From: Halictus rubicundus
Lineage: Eukaryota > Arthropoda > Insecta > Hymenoptera > Halictidae
Direction of reading: 5' to 3'
Length of the DNA: 64,000 nt
Assembly (NCBI RefSeq): GCF_050948215.1
Contig: NC_135151.1
Location: 22,256,720-22,320,719 of the forward strand
Shown: positions 11,265 through 23,427 of the stretch, in pieces
How positions within the stretch are numbered: the first letter of the stretch is position 1
How the letters are laid out: each line of letters starts with the position of its first letter
Translations under genes and position numbers: made by a program
The notes under the pieces: generated by a model
What the model saw: only the letters and a program-made list of their open reading frames with translations
Databases searched by the model: none
Told to the model about the DNA's origin: nothing

Positions 11265-11800
11265 TTGTATATTTTCATTAATATTCTCGGTGCAGAATAT
11301 ACGATATTATTTAACAACTATTTAATTAATATGGACAGTGCAAGTGGTTTGTCGAAACAACACACGGCATTTGCAACATCATTAATTGTATGTATTTACA
11401 ACGTGTAGCTGCCACGAAATTGACTGAGCCTGATAAACCAATACCGAGTACAAAATTACCAAAAATTAAATCCGTTAGTTCCGAATCCATAGGTCTATCA
11501 CCGTCTTTTTTGGAAATGTTATAAAAGCTATAAAAGTTATCAAAAATAAATTCAGTAATAGATCAATTACGTAAATTACCACTACATTTCAATTCGTGAA
11601 TTTTGCATCACGTGTAATATTCAGAAACTGAAGTGTAGTGTTAAAAGAATATTTCACCGATTGTGTTATTGCATAGTGATTTAGGCACTTTTTTTCTAGG
11701 CTCAATTCATTCCGGGAGAGCTGCACATCGACGCTGCGATTAGGATTGAATTGTCGAATGACACTGGCAGCGCGATAATTTCCCGAAACTGAATATTACA
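10926..11800. other. Intergenic flank downstream of OR4
   Basis: No gene is supported. Sequence from about 11330 to 11800 aligns with 2090-2568 downstream of OR2. The CT microsatellite at 11194-11255 is unique to this copy. Confidence 0.6.
11194..11255. repeat. (CT)31 microsatellite
   Basis: An uninterrupted CT dinucleotide run of about 62 bp, about 550 bp downstream of the OR4 stop. ORFs crossing it encode only Ser-Leu or Arg-Glu repeats and are not genes. Confidence 0.97.
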
Positions 11801-14121
11801 CTAGAGAGATGTAACTGTCCGCAGCATGTTCAAGTAAACCATAGACGACTTCAGGATCTGCAAAATACGCTATTACCATTTCTAAAAAAAAAAATAACAA
11901 CAGGATCCAAACAGGTGTCTCTGGAAAAATTACTTACAACAGTGAACGTATTCAAAGATAATTCGGTTACATTGCTACCCGTGAGTCTCGGTGGGTATAG
12001 TGATATAATACCAAGCAGAATAAAATTACGCGCCTTTGTTGCTGGTAAGTTGTACCAGTCGACGTCATAGCTAGCAAATCCGATCTGCGAACACTGTTCA
12101 TCCGTCCATTTAAGTGCAAACTATTATTCGATTATCTACAATCAAGACTATTGTTACCTGATCAGTGAGAATCTGCCCAATGTAACAAAAGATCAGCGCG
12201 TTGAACGTCAAAGAAATCATGTAAACCGCGTACGTTGTTATTGCGATTGCATTGCTATCTATCCATTCCTAAAACCAGACGATCTTGACAAATGTTCTTC
12301 GTACCAGTGGAAAAATTCAACAAATTTTTTAATTAAAATTCCTGTTATCGTTACCGTCAGGCAACAGTATTCGACCAAACATATGAGGAACGTCGAGGCC
12401 ACGATTTCCATGAAGATGATCTCGCTGAAGGACTCCCCGACGATTTTAGCATACCTGAAATGATTATTGTCAATTAAGTTCTCGTGTTCAGGAATTTTAA
12501 CTTTGCACAGATGCGTTTTCTTTTTTAAATAAATGTTACTGCGCAGTATTAGCTTTCGGGGTTAAAATGAAAGTTTAAGTTAAAATGTTTACACAAGGAC
12601 AGGAAACACTAGTAGTAAAATTGTAACTTCTATAGATGGGTGAACTTGTTATTTACAATTTGTTGTTCACTTGTTTTTTTCGTACTGCATTTTGAATAAA
12701 GGATTCAAGGAGAATCTGTAGAGTCATTTAAAAAATATATTGAATCTGTTAAATATTCCAACAACATTGTCCCTGTTCCTTAAATTATTGAACAAGGGAA
12801 ACCAGCATAAACCTCTTCCAGATTGTGAGAAAAAATGATCCATTTGGCAGACATAGTGGAAGGATAACATTAGCAACAGTTTGTGGTCTAAATTGTTTTC
12901 TCTCGACTTGCTACACACAATTCGATTATATTCTCATGTGCAACTTTTTAGCCTACTTAGACATCCGTGATATAGTTCAGTTATTGCCATATGTATACCA
13001 TATGTACACTACCGCTGAAAAGATTCCGGACACTCGCGAAATATGTATTAGCATTGCATAAATGTTATTTCGGTGACTAAAATCGATTTTTATTAGTTTC
13101 TTACGAAATATCTAACGTTTCAAATTAAAAATTACCAATGCTCCGCTAAAATTAAATACGAGATTCGTGTGTATGTACCACGGCGTATGTGTCATATGCA
13201 TGAATGTCATATAAGTCAGTGAAACAAGTTAATACCGAGACTAGATTGCCAAAGGATTAAACCTAATTCAGTTTCTAATTCTATTATTTTCAAACAATTT
13301 CCACTCGACCTTAGCAATTCAGAATGATCCTGAATGATCCCCGCCACCACGGCATCATGGTCGCAGTTGTTCCCCTGCCTGCCGAAATTCAGCTCCTCCA
13401 GTTTCATTATTTGTATCTGCACCTGTCCGCAAATGTGTGTCACAAAGAACACGATCAAACTGAACGTCGCCGTTGTAACGTTGTGCCTAACAAATCCGGC
13501 GAAACACTGTACGCAGTATAAAATCTCATAAGTGGGGCTGGACTGAACATCGAAAAATCTGTCGAAGCCGGGATACGCGAGCGCCTTCAGGGTATGGTTT
13601 CCCACAACGCGTCGCCTGGACAACGGCAGCATAACGTGGAACGAGATACCGCCGCAGAAGATGAAAGCGATGCACAGCATGATGAGCGTTCGGCTGAAGG
13701 TCGCCTGTTTCACCATGATGGCGCGATGCTGCTCGTTCTTCACGGTTCTCCAATCGTTCGCCATGTGCTCGATGCAACGCGCCAACGTTGCTCGCCTCAA
13801 GACGAGATACGTGTATTTGACCGCGGACAACAAGCTGTTGCACGCCAAGCCGAGCCACTTTATCCTCGCCTTTCCGCCTATGTCTCCTAGCATGATCTGA
13901 CAGCATACCGGCACTATGATCGTTATTAGGCTGATGAAGCACGTGACCAGCAGGACAACCGAAACCGTCCTCTCCCATCTGCTCGTGCGACTGTAAACCA
14001 GCGACCAAACTCCCAACGGTTTCAGCACCCACCGGCACATCTCCAAAGCGTAATCGATGTCATCATCCTCGTGATACTTCTTCAACGGTCTCATCACCGT
14101 CTCACGAGATCGATCGTGCAT
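11801..14121 (-). CDS. OR4: odorant receptor (7tm_6), 5 exons, 411 aa
   Basis: Exons: 14121-13310, 12454-12355, 12268-12158, 12093-11938, 11857-11801. It is the closest paralog of OR2, with identical exon lengths and the same rare AG|GTCGAG first donor. Exon 1 has LKPLGVWSLVY, TM1-TM4 and VIVFF.THICGQ-type sequence; exon 3 encodes ALIFCYIGQILTDQ; the last exon is ILKSSMVYLNMLRTVTSL. An in-frame open stretch continues about 300 nt above MHDRSRE, with another ATG at 14163 (MVVDQ). I start at 14121 because the upstream frame is broken in OR2 and the MHDRS start is shared. A 404 aa N-terminally extended reading of exon 1 is therefore rejected. Neighbours are OR3 downstream and OR5 upstream. Confidence 0.9.
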
Positions 14122-14480
14122 GCTGGCTACTCGAGTGCAAGGACCAGACTGATCGACTACCATGATTGTTACCGGTGTAATATTGCCAGAACGCAAGCGC
14201 AAGTATGCATGGCTGTTTTTTTTTTCTACGTCGACGATTTTGCGAGGGAACGGAATCGACGATAATTGTACGTTGCGCGTGCGGTGGGTGAATCGAATCG
14301 AGAGGGAACTTTTGCTATAGGCTTTGCTGATGGAGACTACCCTTTCACTCGATAGTTGTTGCTGCGCAGTCGTCGTGGTCGTTGTGACACTCGTAGTGTG
14401 GTAGTCTGTCATATGAATTCGTGATTCCACATCTGATTTTGCTGTTTCTCGTTTCTCTTGCTGTGCCGTTTTCTTGTTTC
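14122..14480 (-). promoter_or_regulatory. Promoter/5' leader of OR4
   Basis: It is homologous to 4812-5130. It holds AACGCAAGCGC on the plus strand at 14190-14200, 69 nt before the ATG. Homology to the OR2 upstream region fades beyond about 14480. Confidence 0.55.
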
Positions 14481-14531
14481 AATTGTGGTTTGTTTATAGC
14501 GGTCGCGCGTTACCCTACTCTTTTAGTGATA

Positions 14532-14756
14532 TTCACATTAGAACTACCGAGCAATTAATGCGACTGACGTGCATCGCTTTGTAACAGTGACATAACTGTG
14601 CCCGTTCAGACTTGGTACAACTTTTATTGTAATGTGTGTTTCAATGAAGATGATCATTCAAAAATTTCCGATCAAAACATTTTTACAATTTCGGTAATAC
14701 TAGAAGAAAAAATTAGGAACCAGTCATTTTGACTGGTCCGGTAGTTCTAGTGTTAA
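14532..14756. mobile_element. TTAA-type MITE (CACTAGAACTACCG family)
   Basis: The left end ACATTAGAACTACCG is inverted at the right end as CGGTAGTTCTAGTGTTAA. A second full copy is at 53483-53707; a related internal end (AACCTAGTGTTAAGG) lies inside the 579 bp repeat at 25583 onward. The TTAA flank suggests piggyBac-type mobilisation. Confidence 0.7.
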
Positions 14757-15742
14757 AAAGGGTTGTTTGGACTCGTCACTTGCAAAATGTGAAATTGATT
14801 CTTCTTTTTATTTTGTTTTATGGAAAGTGGAGCAACGCTGTGAGTAGACGCTGAGTAAAAATATTATTGATAGCTGTTACTTTATTTATATATATGTAGT
14901 TATTACTTTTCAATGAAACGTGACGAGCAAAAGTGTGAACACACTTCCCCAGTTTTACATGAAACGTGATAATACAACCTGTTTTTCAATTGAATGATAA
15001 AGCTTTATAATAATTATATATGGTGGATGTGATAAACAAAACGTAACAGTTTATGTCAGATAATATTAACAATATTTGTAATAAAGCAAAATATGGCAAT
15101 ACACCTTCAGGTGTTCATGAATTGTGGAAAAGGACAGAACAAGAATGGTACAACATTTAGCCGGAAATGATTAAAAATTTAATAGATAGTATGCCACGAA
15201 GGGCTAGAAGCAGTACAAAAAAGTAAAGGAAAATGGAGAAATTATTTATTTCGACGAGCACAATTAAAGCGAAAAACTGTAAAAATTGTCTTCAATCCCT
15301 ATTTTCTCCGCTGTCTCTCAATAAATTACTAAAAATTTCAGTATTGTACGAGCAAATTCACCATTTTCGTATGTATAACATGAAAAAAAAATATATAGAA
15401 GGGAAATATTCTAGGTGGGAAGAAATGTTTCGTTTTGGGGTTAAAATAGCTTCGAGTGCAAAGGGTTAAAGAAAATGCTACCAGGTTTGTGTTTCGAGGG
15501 CATTGGAAGAATATACGGTGCTGTTTGTTACTCTCGATAATTTATTAGAATAAATACTGCTTTATAAAAACAATTATAATTTTTCCGTCGTATTGCTCGT
15601 CTCTCTGTGGACTTACCTTCGCGGCGATTACTATTAATGTTCACAAACTGTTTCATAGTAAATGGGACATCTATAAGTAGTTTGAATATGATTATGTACC
15701 ATGTTAGCGGTGGAGTGACAGTTGCAAAACATGGATATTACA
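14757..15742. other. Intergenic region between OR5 and OR4
   Basis: AT-rich. About 15300-15470 is a reversed partial copy of the TTAACCCTTTGCACTCG element found at 35406-35654, ending CGAGTGCAAAGGGTTAA. Nothing else is recognisable. Confidence 0.55.
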
Positions 15743-18459
15743 CTAAATATTAGTGACTGTTCGTAGTAAGTTCAGATAGACAACCGTGGTCTTCACGATC
15801 TGGAAAATATGAAACATTGTATTCATTTATATTCTTTCTAATCAGGATGTACATTGTTTAAGCGAGTCACTTACAACGCTGAATGTGTTCATAGACAATT
15901 TCATGACTTTACCAGCCACGAGGTTGGGCGGAAAGAGCGATGTTAGATTAAGTAGAATAAAGCCGGACGCTTTGGATGACGGTAAGTTGTACCAGCTGAC
16001 GTCATAACTAGCAAATCCGACCTGAGAGCACTATAAGTATGACAGTTGTAAATGTTCGCTATTAACAATTTATCAGAGTCTATGCACACAATAATCGTGA
16101 GTATGTTATTTTTAAAAATATTATTTCATATCGAGAAAATAAAGCTTTCATAGCACATAGTCGTCAATTACAAGATGTGGATAAAAAATTTGTGGAATTA
16201 AGTTTTCTCCTTTATATCAATCGAAATAAAGAAGAGATATTTTTTAAATATTTTTGTCTTTTACAGCAGAATGTTTCGTGAATTTTTCACTGAACGAAGA
16301 ATTAACATTGAGCCTTGTGAAACTCGGCAAAAGAATATTAATGAAATGTTAATAGTGCTTCATACGATTTTATTCCTCGAAGTGGAAAATATGATGTGAA
16401 AATTCAGGGAAGTGCAGGGTATGACGAACATTGAAATGAATGATTTTTATTTATTATTTCCATAAATATTTTGTCCACAGCTCGTAAAATAATGGTTACC
16501 TCTTCGGTGAGAAGTTCGCCTATGTAGCAAAAGATCATCGCGTTAAACGAAAAGGAAGTGCAGTAAATTAGGTACGTTGTTATCGCGACTGGATTCATAT
16601 CATTCCATTCCTAGATCCAGATCAATCTGATACATATGTCATCGATCACGAGTATTTAGTATTGCGTTATTCTTACCATCAGACAACAGTACTCGGCCAG
16701 ACACATACTGAATGTACAACCGAAGATCTCCGTTAAAAGGAGCTCGTTCAAACTCTCTCTGAAGTCGCTTGCGAGTCTAAAATATTTACACGAAAGGACA
16801 TTCTCATGTCTGCGTACTTAGTTCTTTGAAAACAAATAAAATAAAACGAGTTCACTAATTTTCAACTGAAAAGCGAATGCTTGAATTGAACTTTGACGAA
16901 GCAAAAAGTCAAATAAAATAAAATTTGATAACGTATTAGGTGTAGAGATTAGTTCGATGCTTTTTCGCTAAGTAAATTTCGAAACCATTCGAAATTTCAA
17001 TATTTTGCCATTTTGGGATCTTAATGTCTACTAATTTTCAAACTGATGAAAAACGTAACTGGTTTGTTGCATTTATTCTGTGCGTATTCAAATTGCAGAA
17101 AAATATCGAATTCGCACAGATGATTTTTTTATGTCATCTGTTCATTGAACTAACGCATTATTTAACTAAAAGATATAGAAATTTTTTTCGAAAAGGATGT
17201 TGTCTAGAAAATCGAACGAAATCATTAATAATTATAACGAACATTCGAATGGTTTATGATTTTTCTGTGAATGTACAATAAACTAATTTTAAACTTAATA
17301 TTTATCGACTTAATATTTACACCTATTATTTATGGAACTGAAACTCTTAAAGCCCCGTCCAGACTGACGGACACTGTTGTCTACAGACAATTGTTTGTCA
17401 GTCTGGAAGGGGCTCAAAAATTCCATTACAAAAAAAATCTGATTGACAGTTTAAACATTACAATGGAAAAAGAAAACACTCAAATACTAAAGCTTCCGGT
17501 TTCTAAAGAATGTTAAAACTCTTCCAGTCGCCATTCAATTCCATCTCCAAAAATTATACACAAGTAGACTGGAATAAATATTTTCAACATTCATCAGAAA
17601 CTGGAATTGGAAATAATTGTCAAAGGCTATTTATGAATTAGGAGTAAAGGACACTTGACTGTAAGGTGGAACCATGATCACGTATAATGACCGCCAGTGG
17701 ATCAGGCCCGTTTCTCTTCGAGTTCTCTTGGTACAGTTCCTTCAGTCGTAACAATTGTATCTGTATTTGTCCGCAGACATGCGTCACGAAGATCACAGTC
17801 AAGCTGAACGAGGCCGCGGTGACGTTGTACCTGAAGAATCCGGAAAGAAGATGAGCAAAATAGATCAGTTCGAAGGTGGGGCTGGACTTGATGTCGAAGA
17901 ACCGGTCGTAGCCAGGATGGGCTAGCTTCCTCATGGTGTAGTTCCCTTTGAGCCGATGCTTGTTCATGTACGGTATGATGGTGTAGTACGAGATACCGGC
18001 GGTGTAGATGAATATGAAGCAGAGGATGGTAAGGTTCTTGCTGATCGAGATCTGTTTCAGCATGATGTCGCGATGCTGGGGATTCTGCACCCTCTTCCAG
18101 TCGTTCTTCATGTGCTCGATGCAACGTCCGATGGCCGTCCCGTTGAACACCATGCAGAAGAACTTGATCACCGTGAAGGCGCAATTACTTGGCGGGCCGA
18201 ACAATTTGATTTTCATGATCGGATTCTGCTCGACGAAGAAGATGTGCATGCAGATCGGGATCACGAAGAACGCCTGAACGCAGAGCAGCGTTACTCGCAC
18301 GAGAAACGAGACGACACGCTCCAGAGTGCTGGTCTGCTTCTCGACCAGCGACCATACTCCGATCAGTTTCAGTATACCCCGAGACAAGCCGAAAACATGA
18401 TTTATATCCTTCTCGTAGTTCGGGTTCTCCGCGGCTTCTAATTTCTGTGAAGCAGTCAT
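15743..18459 (-). CDS. OR5: odorant receptor (7tm_6), 5 exons, 407 aa
   Basis: Exons: 18459-17660, 16776-16677, 16610-16500, 16030-15875, 15799-15743. The start is the ATG of MTASQKLEAAENP; the open frame above it has no ATG. Exon 1 contains NHVFGLSRGILKLIGVW, so the usual LKPLGVW block is altered to LKLIGVW. TM4 ends VIFVTHVCGQIQIQ. Exon 3 gives AMIFCYIGELLTEE and exon 4 CSQVGFASYDVSWYNLP. The first donor reads CA|GTCAAG, weak but keeping the array-wide phase 2 and giving Gln at the junction instead of Arg or Lys. It belongs with OR2, OR4 and OR6-OR8 and seems the most diverged of them. The palindrome AACGCAAGCGC lies at 18519-18529. Confidence 0.88.
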
Positions 18460-18518
18460 GTCGACCCCTCGGGCGCACAATGCTCACTGATCGGAGACCC
18501 TAAGGGCAACATTGTAAC

Positions 18519-18529
18519 AACGCAAGCGC
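18519..18529 (-). promoter_or_regulatory. NRF1-like palindrome of OR5
   Basis: AACGCAAGCGC on the plus strand, 60 nt upstream of the OR5 ATG, directly followed by GAGTACGGG as in the OR6 element (GAGTTTT). Confidence 0.55.
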
Positions 18530-19732
18530 GAGTACGGGGTCACTTTTTTTTTTTTTGCTGGCGTGTTTAGAAAATATTGCCGGAGAACGAGCGAACGGAT
18601 AATTGTTCACAATTACACGGGAATACCGCGCTCGATGGAATCGATCCAATCGAGGGGGAGCTCCGCCCATAGAATCAACTTGCGAAGAGGGCTGCACTAT
18701 CGTTCATTGGTCATTCTTACGTGCCGGTGATTGCTATGCGATCGGGGTTGTGTTCCCTTTCGAAATGAATAGTTGGGTGTAAGTCTTGTTTTGTTACCTG
18801 ACGCTTCGTCCGTTGTATTTTACCGAATTTACACTCTGAGAAATCCTAAGAATTATTGACAAATTTCGAAGCGCACGATCAATTAGAAAAAAATTAGAAA
18901 ATCTTTCAATTAGAACAATCTTTGCCAGTAACAGCGAAAATGTGTCAGTTTTTCTCTCACCGCTTTGCGAAGACCCCACGTCATTCTAAATGGGTTTAGT
19001 GTGGGAATCGTGTGTATTCGGTTAGGTATAGTGCCAAAGAAGAATGTGACTGGTTCTTTTTTTATTGTGGGAATGAATGTACCATATTTTGATTTTATTA
19101 TAACTGTTGCTCAAGTGACCGCCATTGGCCCCACTCTCTCCTAAATATTGCAAGATTCGTACAACCACTCTTCTCCTGATATTAAGGTGGAACGTATAGT
19201 AAATTCTTTAAAACATATTGTAAATTTTGAAATACAAAACGCCTTGGGCTTGAATTTAATAACGAATCTACACGAAGAAATTTGAGCATTAGAAATTTAT
19301 ATTAATTTAACGCAAAGAAACATACGAAATTAAATTGCTCTAGTGCTCACCACAACTTATTTGTAGACAATAACCTCTAAAGCTTGATAATTTTTAAAAC
19401 AAACGTGGGCCGTTTTGTAAACTGGGGCATATTACCTAGTTTTAGCTAAGACGAATCTGGAGATGTACAATTGGTAACTCTTTATTCAAGTAAACTGTTT
19501 CAGCCGTTAACAATATTTATATGCTACTATTCTTATAGAATACTGAAGTTTGGAAGTGATTTTTGACAATGATCTACAAACCTATTCGGTGGGAACGCTT
19601 CCGTCTCGGCACGTACTTTCGTCTAAACGCGTTCTATGAATTTGATGAGCAAGAGGTCTGCAACCATTTCGACGGAATTACCAAGTGGTAATAATTTAGT
19701 GGCAAGAATGTTGGGAACAATTGGGAGGCTAG
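18530..19732. other. Intergenic region between OR6 and OR5
   Basis: Distal upstream sequence of OR5 with an A/T-run around 18546, then AT-rich DNA. I found no exon, element with matching ends, or convincing ORF. Confidence 0.5.
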
Positions 19733-22700
19733 TTACCAAACAGTAACGGTCCGAAGCAGATTCAGGTAAATAACCGACGTTCTCACCACCTGAAAGAAAT
19801 GGAATTTTAGAAAAGCTACTGTATCCTGAAGATGTTAGTTATAATGAAATCACCCACAGCGCCGAACGTGTTTATCGACAGGTCTATTATGTTCCCAGCA
19901 GTGAGTTTTGGCGGTTCGAGAGATATTGCGCTTAGGAGGATGAGGTTGTAGGCCCTCCTCGGTGGTAAATTGTACCATTGAATGTCGTAAGAAGCTGGAC
20001 CCATTCGGCTACACTGATGCGCCATTTCCGCCAAGGAGAAAATTATATAAACAACGAAAAATATAATTTCTTTCTGCATTTACAGTGACATCTCGAAGAA
20101 TGTGAGTGTGACTAATGATGTCGTTATGGGGTACATGACACTCTGTACGACAATTATTATAATGGCCATACAAAGAGCAAATGGTCTTGAGCTTTTGCAA
20201 TTTTCAATATTTTGTAACCGATAAAACGCAGTGTCAAAGTCCACGATATTACATTGAGTCTCGATATTTACAGAGGCTGACTAAACTGTTAGAGCCACTT
20301 GCATAGATTCACGATTTTCAAACAGTCAACTACTAAAAGACTATGCTGAATAGTTGATAAATACCTGTTCCGATAGAAGCTCGCCTACGTAACAAAATAT
20401 CATAATGTTGAAAGTAAAAGAAACCAACAGCGTGAAGTACGTGAGCAACGCGATCGCATCGCTTCTCCGCCATTCTATCATACAATAGAATTCGAGCACG
20501 CACATAATCACAGCCGATTCCGCGATCTCTGTCAAGTTGAGCTCGCGCAGCGCTTCCTCGACGTCTTTGGAGAATCTAGAATATCCGTTGAAAACCGCTA
20601 TTAAAATTCGCAATTATCACGCTCTTTGTGTAGAATTAGACGCGAGCATGATTGCGTTGTGTTCTGTAAACTTTCGCTCAGCGAGTAGACACCCGTCGGT
20701 TAAATTTGTTCTTGTTTGGTTTGAAAACCGAAAAATATTGAGCAGAAATAGAGTATAGAGAGAAATAGCGAGTAGACACCCTTCGGTTAAATTTGCTTTC
20801 GTTTGGTTTGAAAACCGAAAAATATTGAGCAGAAATAGAGTATAGAGAGAAATAGCGAGTAGACACCCTTCGGTTAAATTTGCTTTCGTTTGGTTTGAAA
20901 ACCGAAAAATATTGAGCAGAAATAGAGTATAGAGAGAAATAGCGAGTAGACACCCTTCGGTTAAATTTGCTTTCGTTTGGTTTGAAAACCGAAAAATATT
21001 GAGCAGAAATAGAGTATAGAGAGAAATAGCGAGTAGACAGCCTTCGGTTAAATTTGCTTTCGTTTGGTTTGAAAACCGAAAAATATTGAGCAGAAATAGA
21101 GTATAGAGAGAAATAGCGAGTAGACACCCTTCGGTTAAATTTGCTTTCGTTTGGTTTGAAAACCGAACAATATTGAGCAGAAATAGAGTATAGAGAGAAA
21201 TAGCGAGTAGACAGCCTTCGGTTAAATTTGCTTTCGTTTGGTTTGAAAACCGAACAATATTGAGCAGAAATAGAGTATAGAGAGAAATAGCGAGTAGACA
21301 CCCTTCGGTTAAATTTGCTTTCGTTTGGTTTGAAAACCGAACAATATTGAGCAGAAATAGAGTATAGAGAGAAATAGCGAGTAGACACCCTTCGGTTAAA
21401 TTTGCTTTCGTTCGGTTTGAAAACCGAAAAATATTGAGCAGAAATAGAGTATAGAAAAAGTTTCGAGAAATCAGTGGAAAAATGGTGATTTAACTGTACC
21501 AATTAATTCACATGCGTGCTATTAGGGGCGCCGTGTTATTAAGAAGGCACCATTGAGTCATAGTTTGCTTGACGAACCCTGGATATTTATAAGAGGGGGA
21601 TTGAAAATTTGCAGGAAAGATGACAAACTGTCCTTGACAATGGTGGAGATTATATAATAAATTAAGAAATAAAAACCTGAATTTACTACAAAGTTTGTTT
21701 TAGATTTCAAAATAATTGATTACTTATGGGCACCCCTAATATTTGTTCTAAGTGAAAGTTATTTGGACTCGCATAGACTGTACGATGTAAATGTGCTATG
21801 AGTAGACTGCGGATTTTTATGCAAAATAGAAAATGTTTGTATTGATTGCAAGACTCGAGCGAAACCAAAATTTTTCTGCTTTTAATTAGTTTAGTAAGCT
21901 GATACCAATACGCTGATGTCCTTAAATCTTTTTGATATCTGCCCATAATTATGAAAGTGGTCTAAGTCAAAATTTAAAAAAAAATGAGTTTATCAGTTAT
22001 TTCACAACACATTATTTTAAACTAAAATTATTCAATGTAATTTTTACGATATCGTCAAAAATGAACCATTAGATAGTGGTTGTAATTTCAACATTATATG
22101 GAATTCAGTTAGTGTTAATTATGAAAGTGGTCTAAGTCAAAAATCAAACACGTAATAGCTTACAGTGATGCTTGTTCAGGCCAAAATCGTAACATTAAAA
22201 CTCGAAATGATAAAAATGGATTACTTTTTAAAAATAATTAATGAATGTTCATGAATTATTTCATTAAAGTTATAGTTTCAAATAAAACTCATAGTTCTTT
22301 ATTGCTTTAAGTCATTTATAGGACATACAGTTAATTTTGAAAATGGTCTAAGTCAGTTCAAACTTTAAAAACAACATTTTCGTATGAAATTCACACAAAA
22401 TTTCATATTCATAATAAATTTCCATTAATCAAGACTAATAAAATTATAACTTAAAATGTCGCACAATGTAAAAATATTTTTTAATTTTTATTCAAATGCA
22501 ATTCATTAAATATCTCGAAAGAAGAAATTTATGACTTAGACCACTTTGTCCACTGCTTTAAATTGTGCTCACCCATTTTGTCCTAAATGCATAAACGCAA
22601 CGTTACCTCAACACCTCGGCGTGCTCTTGGATGATGATGGCCATCCGATCGTAGAAGATCCTTTTCTCCTCGCTACCCTCGATCAATTCGTCCAGCCGGG

Positions 22701-23427
22701 ATATCTGTATCTCGATTTGGCCGCAAATATGCGTAACAAAAATGGCGGCCAGACTGTACATGGCCGACGTGATGGTGTATTGAATGAGGCCGGACAGACA
22801 GTGAACGAAGAATATGATTTCATAGTTGGGGCTGGCTTGAGCGTTGATGAACTCGAAACAAGGATAAACGAACGGCCTCTCGGTGGTGTTCTGAGCGGAT
22901 CTGTCCTTCGAAATGAACTGCTTCACGGTATGATAGGACAGGCCGCCGGAATAGAGAAATACGACGCACACGACGATCAGCTTTCTGCTGATGGAGGAGT
23001 ATTTCAGCATGATAGATCTGTGTCCTGGATGCACCACCGTTTCCCAGTCCCTCTCCAAGTGTCGAACACAGCGGCCCAGGGCTCTTCCTTTCAGAATCAG
23101 GTACATGTACTTGACGGTGCAGAACGAGCATAATCCGACCGGCCCTAGGAGCTTGATGATAGTGTCCGTGCTGTTTTTCGTGAACATGACCGTGTAAAGC
23201 GATGGAAGGATGGTGAAGCTCAAAATTCCGGTGCAGGCCGCCAAAGTTGCCGTGCAGAGAGCTTTGTCCGATTTGGATATGCGATGGTAGACCAGGGTCC
23301 ACACGCCGAGTATCTTCAACAGCCACCGACACATCTCCAACGTGTAGTTCACGTCACTCGCATAATTCCTGTTCCCCGGCCCGGTGTTCTTCACTATGAC
23401 TCTGAACCGACCGTGCATGGCGACCAT
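19733..23427 (-). CDS. OR6: odorant receptor (7tm_6), 4 exons, 414 aa, with a lost intron
   Basis: Exons: 23427-22607, 20575-20365, 20013-19858, 19789-19733. The second exon is 211 nt, exactly 100 + 111, and reads straight from the TM5 segment (CVLEFYCMI) into the TM6 segment (EWRRSDAIALLTYF) at the point where every other gene has an intron. The loss is exact and in frame. Exon 1 starts MVAMHGRF; a second ATG three codons on is a possible alternative. It contains LKILGVWTLVY, TM1-TM4 and IFVTHICGQIEIQ. Exon 4-type sequence is CSRMGPASYDIQWYNLPPRR; the tail is VVRTSVIYLNLLRTVTVW. The exon before the last uses donor GT|GTGGGT. Intron 1 (2 kb) carries the 87 bp minisatellite. Closest relatives are OR7 and OR8. 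Confidence 0.92.
20680..21462. repeat. Minisatellite, nine units of 87 bp
   Basis: Unit starts at 20680, 20767, 20854, 20941, 21028, 21115, 21202, 21289 and 21376. Units are nearly identical; variants such as ACAGCC instead of ACACCC (units 5 and 7) and CCGAACAAT instead of CCGAAAAAT (units 6-8) show recent turnover. It begins about 100 bp inside OR6 intron 1 from exon 2. Because 87 is a multiple of three, a 274-codon minus-strand frame stays open through it; I regard that as arithmetic, not a gene. Confidence 0.97.
21803..21955. mobile_element. hAT-like MITE, left part
   Basis: It starts TAGACTGCGGATTTTTATGC and continues AAAATAGAAAATG as in the copy at 52173. The right terminus is not recognisable. 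Confidence 0.55.
21948..22549. repeat. Putative 600 bp element with AAGTGGTCTAAGTCA inverted ends
   Basis: GAAAGTGGTCTAAGTCAAAA at the left is mirrored by ATGACTTAGACCACTTTG at the right, with further direct copies near 22120 and 22335. It lies in OR6 intron 1 and ends about 60 bp from exon 1. The type is unknown. Confidence 0.45.

Noticed and set aside
11111..11408. Arg-Glu and Ser-Leu repeat proteins
   Set aside because: They are translations of the (CT)31 microsatellite.
13216..14430. A 404-codon single ORF covering OR4 exon 1
   Set aside because: It runs past the exon 1 donor on one side and includes a leader whose frame is broken in OR2 on the other; the spliced 411 aa model fits all paralogs.
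20678..21502. 274-codon ORF made of 29-residue repeats
   Set aside because: It is the 87 bp minisatellite read in one of its open frames, inside an intron, with no domain and no independent start context.
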